The position numbers were made by a program, and so were the translations under genes. The notes below the pieces were generated by a model that made no database searches, was not told the origin of the DNA, and saw nothing but the letters and a program-made list of their open reading frames with translations. Of a stretch of DNA of 6,473 bases, positions 1 to 5,316 are shown in pieces. The DNA is from JBARRS01 sp049644345. Lineage in GTDB: Bacteria; Actinomycetota; Thermoleophilia; Gaiellales; Gaiellaceae. The first letter of the stretch is position 1. Every line of letters begins with the position of its first letter. Location: NCBI GenBank assembly GCA_049644345.1, contig JBARRS010000151.1, forward strand, positions 1-6,473, given 5' to 3'.

Positions 1-409
1 CATCGCCGCGGTGCCGCTCGTCGCCCTGCTCGGCGACGATCGTCGCCAGGTCGGCGACGTCTGCGCCCCGCTCGGCGATTGCAAGCGGGATGTCAGCAGC
101 GTGCGAGAGCGCCTTGCCGAGCTCGTAGTCGTCCTTCGTCTCCTCGAGCGCGCGCAGCCCTTCCGCGAACGCGTCGGCGTCCGCCTGCGCGAGCTGCGCG
201 GAGCGTGCGCGCAGCCTCTCGGCCTGCGCGACGATCCCGGCCGCGTCCTGCCAGCCTCCGATCGATGCGCGCGCCGCCTTCGCGAGCACGGCCGCCGCCA
301 TCGCGACCGCGACCGCTGCAGCGGATCCTCCGGCCGGCGCCGGCTCGTCCCCGGCGAGCCGCTCGAGCAGTTCGTCGAGGCGAAGGTTGAGCAGATCGCG
401 CCCTTCCAC
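1..409 (-). CDS. FTCD_C-family cyclodeaminase / methenyl-THF cyclohydrolase, N-terminal part
   Basis: The C-terminus is cut by the left window edge; 136 codons are visible, read right to left from a GTG at 409-407. Residues 10-32 hold an LDELLERL helix followed by the Gly/Ala-rich PAPAGGSAAA segment. This is the hallmark of the formiminotetrahydrofolate cyclodeaminase (FTCD_C/FchA) family, usually P-x-P-G-G-G-S-A-A-A. Further on, ADADAFAEGL (about 70-79) and a helix with IPLAIAERGADVADLA (about 110-125) match the family's helical layout. Known members convert 5-formimino-THF or 5,10-methenyl-THF in one-carbon metabolism, in the cytosol. The start is forced: the frame is closed by the stop of the preceding gene at 443, and this GTG is the only plausible start codon in the 33-nt gap. 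No proper Shine-Dalgarno sequence is seen (AAGG lies 1 nt from the GTG), so coupling to the upstream genes is likely. Which THF derivative is the substrate cannot be told from this part. Confidence 0.82.
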   Translation of the reverse strand, partial: MEGRDLLNLRLDELLERLAGDEPAPAGGSAAAVAVAMAAAVLAKAARASIGGWQDAAGIVAQAERLRARSAQLAQADADAFAEGLRALEETKDDYELGKALSHAADIPLAIAERGADVADLATIVAEQGDERHRGD

Positions 410-442
410 GCCTTGGATTGTCGACTGCCGAGGCCCGGCGGT

Positions 443-697
443 CTAGTCCGTAGCGAACCGGCGGCGCAGTTCCTCGACCAGCGGCGGCTTCGGCTCGTAC
501 CCCTCGGCCTGGAGCGTCGCCTCGAGGTCGGCGATCAGTTTGGTGCGGAACTCGGCGTCCGCCTCCGCGCGCGCGACGATCTCGTCCATGCGCTGGCGCA
601 CGAACGGCAGCTCCTGCGCCGCCTCCGTCCAGCCCCGAGGGGCCGGCGGCAGCGCGCTGATCAGCTCTCCAAGTCGTGTCTCGTCGTATGCGCTCAT
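443..697 (-). CDS. 84-residue hypothetical protein coupled to the ECF sigma factor
   Basis: I do not recognise this protein. It is small, acidic, cytosolic and predicted mostly helical: a short N-terminal helix (8-15), a proline stretch LPPAPRGW (16-23), then helices at about 24-48, 49-66 and 72-81. It has no cysteine or histidine, so it is not a zinc-binding anti-sigma factor, and no membrane segment. Its ATG at 697 overlaps the TGA of the sigma gene (ATGA, 4 nt). An AGGTGA ribosome-binding site lies 4 nt upstream at 702-707, inside the sigma gene; CAGGTGA occurs twice there at 8-nt spacing (702-716). Strict coupling to a sigma gene is typical of cognate regulators, so a role in binding or modulating the sigma factor is a reasonable inference but is not shown. 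The segment at about 47-66 (ADAEFRTKL...) loosely resembles precursor-leader helices, which I think is incidental. Confidence 0.8.
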   Translation of the reverse strand: MSAYDETRLGELISALPPAPRGWTEAAQELPFVRQRMDEIVARAEADAEFRTKLIADLEATLQAEGYEPKPPLVEELRRRFATD

Positions 698-1266
698 TCG
701 ATCACCTGCTCACCTGACTCCGGAGGCACGGGGTTTCTTCCCTCAAAATGGTCTCGGAGCTTCTGCAAACACCGGGAAATCCGGCTTGCGATCGTGCCGG
801 CGGGCAGATCCAGTGCCTCGCCGATCGTACGGTAGCTCTCGTCCTGGGCGAAGAACCGGTCGAGGATCTCGCGGCAGTGCTCGGGCAGCTCGTCGAGCGC
901 CTGGTGGACGGCGAAGGCGTCGTCGAGCATCGCCACGGTGTCGTCCGCTCCGCCGGGCTCGATCTCGTCTCCCGTCGGCTGCTCGCGCGACCCCGCGCGC
1001 AGCTTGTTGATGCAGAGGTTGCGAGTCAGTTGGGCGATCCAGGGCTTGATCGCCTCGTCGTCCCGGAGGGTGTCGAGGTGCTCGTAGACGCGTGTGAAGA
1101 CGTCCTGGAACACGTCCTCGGCGTCGTGCTCCCGGAGCCGGAACGCCTGCACGGCGATCGCGTATACGTAGCGCGAGAAGCGGTCGACCAGCTCCGCCCA
1201 CGCGGCGGGGTCGCCCTCGCGGCAGCGGGCGACGAGAAGGGCGTCGGGCACGCGCGCCGTCGCCAT
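694..1266 (-). CDS. ECF-type RNA polymerase sigma factor (sigma-70 family)
   Basis: This is a 190-residue protein, the usual size of group 4 (extracytoplasmic function) sigma factors, which direct RNA polymerase to a small regulon. Region 2 spans about 25-92: RYVYAIAVQAFRL, then DAEDVFQDVFTRVYEHL (48-64), which binds core polymerase and the -10 element, then the WIAQLTRNLCINKLR helix (76-90). A short acidic linker (about 93-120) follows. Region 4 spans about 122-176: LDELPEHCREI, then the helix-turn-helix with YRTIGEALDLPAGTIASRI (145-163), which reads the -35 element. The frame extends upstream to 1383, but a start there would overlap the preceding gene heavily. ATG at 1266, 14 nt after that gene's stop, leaves the family-typical short N-terminus. 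Its ribosome-binding site is weak (a lone GAG), which suggests coupling. The preceding cyclic-nucleotide sensor and the following 84-residue protein are likely operon partners. The ECF subgroup cannot be assigned by eye. Confidence 0.93.
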   Translation of the reverse strand: MATARVPDALLVARCREGDPAAWAELVDRFSRYVYAIAVQAFRLREHDAEDVFQDVFTRVYEHLDTLRDDEAIKPWIAQLTRNLCINKLRAGSREQPTGDEIEPGGADDTVAMLDDAFAVHQALDELPEHCREILDRFFAQDESYRTIGEALDLPAGTIASRISRCLQKLRDHFEGRNPVPPESGEQVIE

Positions 1267-1280
1267 GGGAGCTCGAACGG

Positions 1281-1697
1281 CTACGTCTGCGCCTGCTCGA
1301 CCTGGCGCAGCCGCTTTGCCAGTGCCTGGAGGAGCTTCCAGGCGAGCCGCGAGTCGCTCTCGACGAGCGGCCTGAACTCCCACGAGGTGAGGCCGTAGCA
1401 GCGGAGGTCGCTCTCCGCCTTGATCGTCGCCGTGCGCGCGCCCTCGTCGAGCAGCGCGACTTCACCGAAGTAGTCGCCCGGCCCGAGTGTTCCACGTTCC
1501 CCGCCGTGGACAGTGACCTTCGCCTGACCGTCTGCGATTACGAAGAAGCCGACGCCGCCTTTTCCCTCCTCGGCGACCGTGTCGCCGGCGCTGAACGTCC
1601 GTTCTTTGAAGCTCTTCGCTAGCCGTTCGAGCTCGCCGCGCTCGAAGTCGGCGAACAGGGGTACGCGCTGAAGCAGTTCCGGATCCGGCGCAGCCAC
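1281..1697 (-). CDS. Stand-alone cyclic-nucleotide-binding-domain protein
   Basis: The 138 residues are essentially one cNMP-binding (Crp/PKA regulatory type) beta-barrel. An N-terminal LLQRVPLFADF helix opens the domain (8-18). AGDTVAEEGKGG and FFVIADGQAKVTV form the first strands (37-63). The phosphate-binding cassette is GDYFGEVALLDEGARTATI (74-92), with the expected Gly-Glu (78-79) for the ribose and Arg88-Thr89 for the phosphate, so cAMP or cGMP binding looks intact. A C-terminal helix (about 115-136) ends the protein. There is no helix-turn-helix, kinase, channel or cyclase domain, so it must act through a partner. The sigma gene begins 14 nt downstream, which makes that protein or its 84-residue neighbour the obvious candidate; this is inference. 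The start is GTG at 1697. A TAGAAT hexamer lies 6 nt upstream, consistent with a leaderless mRNA starting at the GTG. Confidence 0.9.
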   Translation of the reverse strand: MAAPDPELLQRVPLFADFERGELERLAKSFKERTFSAGDTVAEEGKGGVGFFVIADGQAKVTVHGGERGTLGPGDYFGEVALLDEGARTATIKAESDLRCYGLTSWEFRPLVESDSRLAWKLLQALAKRLRQVEQAQT

Positions 1698-1703
1698 GGC
1701 GCG

Positions 1704-1709
1704 ATTCTA
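1704..1709 (-). promoter_or_regulatory. Putative -10 element (TAGAAT) for the cNMP-binding/ECF operon
   Basis: The minus-strand hexamer TAGAAT matches TATAAT at five of six positions and ends 6 nt before the GTG at 1697. Transcription starting about 7 nt downstream of it would begin at the GTG itself, giving a leaderless message. It sits in the 33-nt gap after the xseB stop codon. The best -35 match at 17-18 nt spacing (around TAGTCG) is poor, as is common in high-G+C actinobacterial promoters. It would set this block apart as its own transcription unit. Confidence 0.5.
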
Positions 1710-1730
1710 TGCAGCAAACGCCACTCGCGA

Positions 1731-1937
1731 CTAGGGCTTGGCGGCTTCGACCCGCTTGGCGAGCTCCTCGATTCGCCCCTCGGCGGTGTCGAGCCTTCCG
1801 AGGCAGAAGCGGTAGAGCTCTTCGCCGCGCTCCCAGAGCGCGATCGCCTCATCGAGGTTCGTCTGCCCACTCTCGAGCCGCTGGACGATCTCCTCGAGCT
1901 CCCGCTGCGCCTGCTCGAACGTCGGCTCACTCGACAC
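1731..1937 (-). CDS. xseB: Exodeoxyribonuclease VII small subunit
   Basis: This 68-residue protein is the XseB subunit, which binds in several copies to the XseA large subunit to form the ATP-independent single-strand-specific exonuclease VII. The whole length matches the family: FEQAQRELEEIVQRLESGQTNLDEAIALWERGEEL at about 7-41, a two-helix hairpin, followed by CLGRLDTAEGRIEEL (45-59). The open frame extends upstream to 2093, but that part is a shadow of xseA. GTG at 1937 gives the normal family length and is preceded by a good GGGAGG ribosome-binding site 10 nt upstream (1948-1953). It overlaps the 3' end of xseA by 11 nt, which suggests coupled translation of the two subunits. Confidence 0.94.
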   Translation of the reverse strand: MSSEPTFEQAQRELEEIVQRLESGQTNLDEAIALWERGEELYRFCLGRLDTAEGRIEELAKRVEAAKP

Positions 1938-3069
1938 GCGCGCCGAACCTCCCGTCGCCGACCTCGACCTCGACGCGTTCGCCCAGCGTGACGTCACCGG
2001 CGGAGCGGACGAGCTCGTCGCCGCGCCGCACGATCGCGTAACCACGGGCGAGCGTGGCGCGAGGCGAGAGGGCGCGGAGCCGCCCGGACGCATGCTCGAG
2101 CGAAGCTCGCCGCCGCTCGACCAGCAGCCGCGGGGAGCGCCGGAGTCGCTCGTGTGCGAGGGCGAGCCGCTCGCGACCGCGCTCGAGCGTTCGGCGGGAG
2201 CCGCGCTCGAGCCCCGCCCGGGCTCGTTCGAGCCGCTCGGTCAGCTCGGAGAGATCGGGGACGACGAGGCGGGCCGCGACGCTCGGAGTGGAAGCACGGA
2301 CGTCCGCCGCGAGGTCGCAGAGCGGGATGTCCTGCTCGTGCCCGACCGCCGAGACGACCGGAACTGGGCACTCGGCGACCGCCCGGACGAGCCGCTCGTC
2401 GCTGAAGGGAAGGAGGTCCTCGAAGCTGCCGCCGCCACGGGCGACGATGACCACGTCGACCTCCGGCTCCTCGCAGATGCGCCTCAGGGCCTCCGTGACC
2501 GCGAGCGCGGCGCGCGGGCCCTGCACGTACGTCTCGGCGACGACGACCCGCGCGGGCGGAAAGCGCGTCGTGATCGCAGCGACCACGTCCCGCTTCGCCG
2601 CGGCGTCGTTGCCGGTGACGAGGCCGATCCGGCGCGGGAACAGCGGCAGCGGCCGCTTGCGCTCGGGCGCGAACAATCCCTCCGCTGCCAGCTTCCGCTT
2701 CAGGCGCTCTATCGCAGCCAGGTGCGCGCCGATTCCGAAGCGCTCGATCGAGAGCGCGCGCAGCTTGAACTCGCCGCGAGCCTCGTACAGCTCCGGTCGC
2801 CCGTAGACGTGCACGCGCTCTCCGTCGGCGAGGTCGAGTCGAAGCGCGTCGAACTGTCCCCGGCCCATGACGACGCCGAGGCACGCGCCGTCGTCGGGGT
2901 CCTTGAGCGTGAAGAAGACCGTCTGCCAGCGCTCCTGTCGCCGCAGCTCCGTCACTTCGCCCTCGACCCAGACCGTCGGCAGCCGCGAGAGCCAGCTCGA
3001 GACGCCGCGGTTGAAGGACGCGACCGAGTAGACACGCTTGTCGCCGTAGTCGATTGCCTCGACCTTCAC
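1927..3069 (-). CDS. xseA: Exodeoxyribonuclease VII large subunit
   Basis: At 380 residues this is slightly shorter than the roughly 400-456 of well-known homologues. It is the catalytic subunit of exonuclease VII, which degrades single-stranded DNA into oligonucleotides during repair and recombination. An N-terminal OB-fold (about 12-108) carries VWVEGEVTELRR and YGRPELYEARGEFKL. The catalytic domain (about 115-275) has RIGLVTGNDAAAKRDV (147-162), DVVIVARGGGSFEDLLPFSDE (205-225), VVSAVGHEQDIPLCDLAADVRASTPS (238-263) and the family's RGGGS and GHE residues. A charged coiled coil (about 273-335) and a C-terminal strand domain with LARGYAIVR (340-348) follow; these bind XseB. The usual VTSPTGAA-type motif reads VTGNDAAA here. 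GTG at 3069 has no clear ribosome-binding site but has TAGCAT 7 nt upstream, so a leaderless start is possible in addition to read-through from the 64-residue gene 21 nt upstream. Confidence 0.97.
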   Translation of the reverse strand: MKVEAIDYGDKRVYSVASFNRGVSSWLSRLPTVWVEGEVTELRRQERWQTVFFTLKDPDDGACLGVVMGRGQFDALRLDLADGERVHVYGRPELYEARGEFKLRALSIERFGIGAHLAAIERLKRKLAAEGLFAPERKRPLPLFPRRIGLVTGNDAAAKRDVVAAITTRFPPARVVVAETYVQGPRAALAVTEALRRICEEPEVDVVIVARGGGSFEDLLPFSDERLVRAVAECPVPVVSAVGHEQDIPLCDLAADVRASTPSVAARLVVPDLSELTERLERARAGLERGSRRTLERGRERLALAHERLRRSPRLLVERRRASLEHASGRLRALSPRATLARGYAIVRRGDELVRSAGDVTLGERVEVEVGDGRFGARVE

Positions 3070-3076
3070 GAGGGCG

Positions 3077-3082
3077 ATGCTA
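3077..3082 (-). promoter_or_regulatory. Putative -10 element (TAGCAT) upstream of xseA
   Basis: TAGCAT on the minus strand fits TANNNT with the conserved final AT, and ends 7 nt before the xseA GTG. It lies in the 21-nt gap between the 64-residue gene and xseA, so it would be an internal promoter giving a leaderless or nearly leaderless xseA-xseB message. No clear -35 is seen. The match to the consensus is only four of six; the support comes mainly from the same arrangement recurring at other genes in the window. Confidence 0.35.
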
Positions 3083-3090
3083 GCTGCGGA

Positions 3091-3285
3091 CTAGAGGAGG
3101 ATCTTCGCAGCCGTCTCGTGCTCGCAACCGCTTAGCACGAGCTCGACGGCCCGGTGGAGGTCGGCCTCGCTGTGGGCGAGCTGCTCGGCGAGGGGAAGCG
3201 GATAGCCTGCCTCGACCAGCACGTGCAGACGCCAGCTTTCGACCTTGCCGCGTTCGTCCATTGTGGTTTCGGCGATCTGGGTCAT
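3091..3285 (-). CDS. 64-residue hypothetical protein upstream of xseA
   Basis: I cannot name the family. The protein is a small, cytosolic, all-helical type. After a variable N-terminus (1-14) come VESWRLHVLVEAGYPLPLAEQLA (15-37), HSEADLHRAVELVLSGC (38-54) and HETAAKILL (56-64). This looks like a compact three-helix bundle, vaguely like ubiquitin-associated or other small helical folds. ATG at 3285 is preferred to the in-frame ATG nine codons in because it has a good GGGAG ribosome-binding site 5 nt upstream (3291-3295), whereas the inner ATG has none. The stop is 21 nt from xseA, suggesting co-transcription with exonuclease VII. The start codon lies inside an inverted repeat (see the regulatory entry at 3283-3320). 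A link to DNA repair is only guilt by association. Confidence 0.78.
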   Translation of the reverse strand: MTQIAETTMDERGKVESWRLHVLVEAGYPLPLAEQLAHSEADLHRAVELVLSGCEHETAAKILL

Positions 3286-3320
3286 GTCGTCTCCCGGCGC
3301 GTCTTTTCCTAGACGACACG
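3283..3320 (-). promoter_or_regulatory. Inverted repeat covering the start codon of the 64-residue gene
   Basis: In the minus-strand transcript, CGUGUCGUCU (3320-3311) can pair with AGACGACAUG (3292-3283). That is ten base pairs including one G-U, with an 18-nt loop. The second arm contains the AUG start, and the GGGAG ribosome-binding site spans the edge of loop and stem, so this hairpin would hinder initiation. The same first arm can instead pair CGUCU (3315-3311) with AGACG (3304-3300), a small hairpin that would free the AUG. Mutually exclusive structures are a hallmark of translational switches. The first arm also overlaps a perfect 8-bp palindrome ACACGTGT (3316-3323), which could be a protein-binding site instead. 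No function is proven. Confidence 0.4.
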
Positions 3321-3339
3321 TGTTCGAGGAAGTTTGCCG

Positions 3340-4554
3340 CTACTCCTCCTCGCGAAACCCGGCAGAGACGCGCTCGGCGCGCTCCGCAAGCGCCTGCTCC
3401 AGGCGGCGCGAGAGCTCTCGCAGCCGCGCCTCGATCACCGCCCGCTCGGCCTCGGCGTCCGCCGCGATCGCCTGCACCTGCGTTCGCAGGTCGCGGTCGG
3501 CGTCGCTGAAGCGGCGCTCGAGGTCGCGCAGCAAATCGTCGCGCCTCTGCTCGATCACCGCCGTGACTTCCGAGAGCCGGTTCTCGACGCGCCGCGCTCC
3601 GACGTTTCCGGCTTCGGCGAGCCGCTCGCCGAGCACCGACTGCGCCTCGCGAGCGTACGCGGCGACTGCGCGGTCGAGCTCGCGGGAGAGGCGCCGCGCG
3701 GCATCCTCTCGAGCCGCCTTCAGGGTCTCGTCGAGCTGTTGGACCGCGGCCTCGGACACGCCCTCCGCCGAACGCTCGACCGCGCGGGTGAGCTGGTCGA
3801 CCTGCCGGCGCTCGATTTCCCCGAAGCTGGACTGGATCCGACGGACTGACTCGGCCTCCTCGCCGCCGATTCGCTCCCGCAGCTCGTGCTCCCGCTGGTC
3901 GAGTCGGTTCGAGAGCTCGTCCAGGGCGCGGCGCCTCTCGGTCTCGTGGCCCTCGATCTCCTTGCGCGCGGTCTCGGCCGCCTCCTTCACTGCTCGTGCG
4001 AGCTCCTCGCGGACCTGCTTGATCGTCTCCCGCTGCTCTTCGCTTGCGGTTTTCAGCTCTGCGGCGTCCGTTTCGAGCCGTGCGCCTGCGCCTGTGACGA
4101 GCTCCGCCTGGCTCTGGAGAAGGGCATCGAGCTGCGTCCGCAGCGACTGCTGGGCCCGGTCGAGGTCGGCCGCCCAGTCGGCGAGGCGCTGCTCGACCCT
4201 CCGCTCGACCGCCGCCAGCGCGTCGCTCAGCTCGTCGCCCGCCCGCCGCTCGCGCTCTTCGATCGCAGTGCGCCGGGCCTCGGCGATCTGCCGCTCCTGG
4301 TTGGCCAGGAGCGAGGTGGAGTCCGCGCGGGCTCGGGCGAGCGTTCGCTCGAGCTCGGCCGCGCGGCTGGCCGCCTCCTGAGCGATGAGCTCCTCGATGC
4401 TCGCAATCGCCTTCTCGAGCTCCTCGTCGATTCGGCTCACCCTTCCCCGCGCTCCTCGGAGCGGGAGCGCGATCAGGCCGAGCTGCACGGCCGAGCCGGC
4501 CACGACGACTGCCGCCGCGGCGATGGCAATCTCGAGCGCGGTCTCGAGGCTCAC
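3340..4554 (-). CDS. Membrane-anchored long coiled-coil protein of unknown function
   Basis: The 404 residues begin with a single hydrophobic segment (about 7-31: IAIAAAAVVVAGSAVQLGLIAL) followed by basic residues (PLRGARGR). The rest, about 40-400, is almost uninterrupted Glu/Arg/Ala/Leu-rich helix with heptad-like spacing, for example ERDEL-type repeats, RVEQRLADWAADLDRAQQSL and LRDLERRFSDADRDL. The N-out, C-in topology follows from the positive residues after the helix, so the coiled coil probably lies in the cytosol. No catalytic motif, nuclease domain (as in RmuC) or chemoreceptor signalling hairpin is visible. Its composition gives broad weak similarity to many coiled-coil proteins, so database names should be distrusted. 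GTG at 4554 is chosen because it places the hydrophobic segment at the N-terminus. The ATG inside the upstream TACGATGG is out of frame and stops at once. A structural or scaffold role is inference. Confidence 0.85.
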   Translation of the reverse strand: MSLETALEIAIAAAAVVVAGSAVQLGLIALPLRGARGRVSRIDEELEKAIASIEELIAQEAASRAAELERTLARARADSTSLLANQERQIAEARRTAIEERERRAGDELSDALAAVERRVEQRLADWAADLDRAQQSLRTQLDALLQSQAELVTGAGARLETDAAELKTASEEQRETIKQVREELARAVKEAAETARKEIEGHETERRRALDELSNRLDQREHELRERIGGEEAESVRRIQSSFGEIERRQVDQLTRAVERSAEGVSEAAVQQLDETLKAAREDAARRLSRELDRAVAAYAREAQSVLGERLAEAGNVGARRVENRLSEVTAVIEQRRDDLLRDLERRFSDADRDLRTQVQAIAADAEAERAVIEARLRELSRRLEQALAERAERVSAGFREEE

Positions 4555-4563
4555 GAGCCGCCC

Positions 4564-4569
4564 ATCGTA
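4564..4569 (-). promoter_or_regulatory. Putative -10 element (TACGAT) of the coiled-coil gene
   Basis: TACGAT on the minus strand fits TANNAT and ends 9 nt before the GTG at 4554, in the 30-nt gap after the UbiA-like gene. A start site about 7 nt downstream would leave a leader of only 2-3 nt. No convincing -35 is visible and the hexamer matches TATAAT at four of six positions, so it rests on the recurring pattern in this window. Confidence 0.33.
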
Positions 4570-4584
4570 GGGCAGAGCCGACGC

Positions 4585-5316
4585 CTACGCGAGCCGCAGC
4601 ACGAGCAGCGCGCCTGCGAGCGCAAGAACGGACGCTGAAAGAAGCCGTAGGCCGAGCTCGGGGGCCCGGATGAGCGTCTCCGGCGTCACAGGCTCCCGCC
4701 GCCCGTCCGCGAACTCGACGCTGCCGGAAACGACGACGACGCGGCGGCGCACCGTCCGCACCTGGGTCGACAGCGCCCGCTGGGCGAGGCTGAGCAGTGT
4801 CGCGAACGCGGCGCCGAGCAACGCCTCGCCGGTGATGCGCTCCGCGGCGGCGAAGTAGCCGGTCAGAAGTGGAAAGCCGCCCCAGGCGAGCCCGAACCAA
4901 AGGTCGTTGTGCAGGCCGCCGCCGAGCAGCTCGAGGTTGTAGACAACGACGATGAAGGCGCCGAACGCGACGAACGCGAGCAGCCACAGGTCGATCTGGA
5001 TTGCGCCGACGACGCCGATCATGACCGCGGCGCCGATCGACGCGACGGCGAGCCCGATCAGGGTCCCGTCAGGGATCCGCGTCCTCAGCGGCCGGCCGTT
5101 CAGCTCGTCGAGCGCGTGCGCGCCGATTCCGACCGCAAGGAAGAACGCGGCCGCCGTCGCCGCGAGACGGCCCGGGTGGAGATGCGGGGCGAGCGCGGCT
5201 CCGATCGCCACGTAACTCAAGTGCCAAAGGGTGTACGGCGGGTGCAGGAGCGTCAGGTAGTCGCGCCAGCCACCCGGCGCAAGCGCGTAGAAAGCAGGAC
5301 GAGCCTCCGTGCTCAC
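4585..5316 (-). CDS. Polytopic membrane protein, divergent UbiA-like prenyltransferase candidate
   Basis: This 243-residue protein has about seven hydrophobic segments: 28-44, 51-69, 84-105, 109-128, 138-157, 163-182 and 222-242. Two loops resemble the UbiA superfamily, integral membrane enzymes that join prenyl diphosphates to aromatic or other acceptors. The first, HALDELNGRPLRTRIPDG (67-84), sits where the first Asp-rich motif followed by R-T..R-P..G is expected. The second, YNLELLGGGLHNDLWFGLAWGGFPLLTGY (126-154), resembles the G-rich MenA-like segment. The canonical NDxxDxxxD is degenerate (only D70, E71, N73 and D83), and a hydrophilic insert rich in beta-type residues (about 185-218) precedes the last helix; both are odd. 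The gene overlaps the upstream methyltransferase by 4 nt (GTGA), typical of quinone-pathway pairing. Alternatively it is a non-catalytic relative or an unrelated membrane protein. Confidence 0.8.
   Translation of the reverse strand: MSTEARPAFYALAPGGWRDYLTLLHPPYTLWHLSYVAIGAALAPHLHPGRLAATAAAFFLAVGIGAHALDELNGRPLRTRIPDGTLIGLAVASIGAAVMIGVVGAIQIDLWLLAFVAFGAFIVVVYNLELLGGGLHNDLWFGLAWGGFPLLTGYFAAAERITGEALLGAAFATLLSLAQRALSTQVRTVRRRVVVVSGSVEFADGRREPVTPETLIRAPELGLRLLSASVLALAGALLVLRLA

Noticed and set aside
497..560. Precursor-peptide leader (NHLP-like) in the 84-residue protein
   Set aside because: The ADAEFRTKL-type similarity is short, there is no double-Gly or core peptide, and no modification enzyme is nearby.
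443..697. Zinc-binding anti-sigma factor
   Set aside because: The protein has no Cys or His at all and no membrane helix.
11..835. Plus-strand open frame at the left end
   Set aside because: It is antisense to the FTCD_C, 84-residue and sigma genes; the minus-strand reading has clear family motifs.
694..1383. Longer form of the ECF sigma factor starting at 1383
   Set aside because: The extra N-terminus overlaps about 100 bases of the cNMP-binding gene, is Arg/Ala-rich and has no family counterpart.
1731..2093. Longer form of XseB starting at 2093
   Set aside because: The extra 52 residues are a shadow of the xseA 3' end; GTG at 1937 has the ribosome-binding site and gives the usual length.
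2092..3135. Long plus-strand open frame opposite xseA
   Set aside because: It is the antisense mirror of a well-supported gene in high-G+C DNA, with no recognisable protein and an Arg/Asp/Glu-rich composition.
3300..3315. Rho-independent terminator after the coiled-coil gene
   Set aside because: The stem is only 5 bp and no U-run follows it on the minus strand.
3245..4381. Plus-strand Ser/Arg-rich open frame
   Set aside because: It is antisense to the coiled-coil gene; Glu and Leu codons read backwards give Ser/Arg runs.
3340..4554. RmuC-type recombination protein
   Set aside because: An N-terminal helix plus coiled coil is similar, but the C-terminal nuclease-like domain is missing.
3080..4987. 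Minus-strand open frame of more than 600 codons
   Set aside because: It is an alternate-frame shadow spanning the UbiA-like, coiled-coil and 64-residue genes; its product is almost only Arg, Ala, Gly and Pro.
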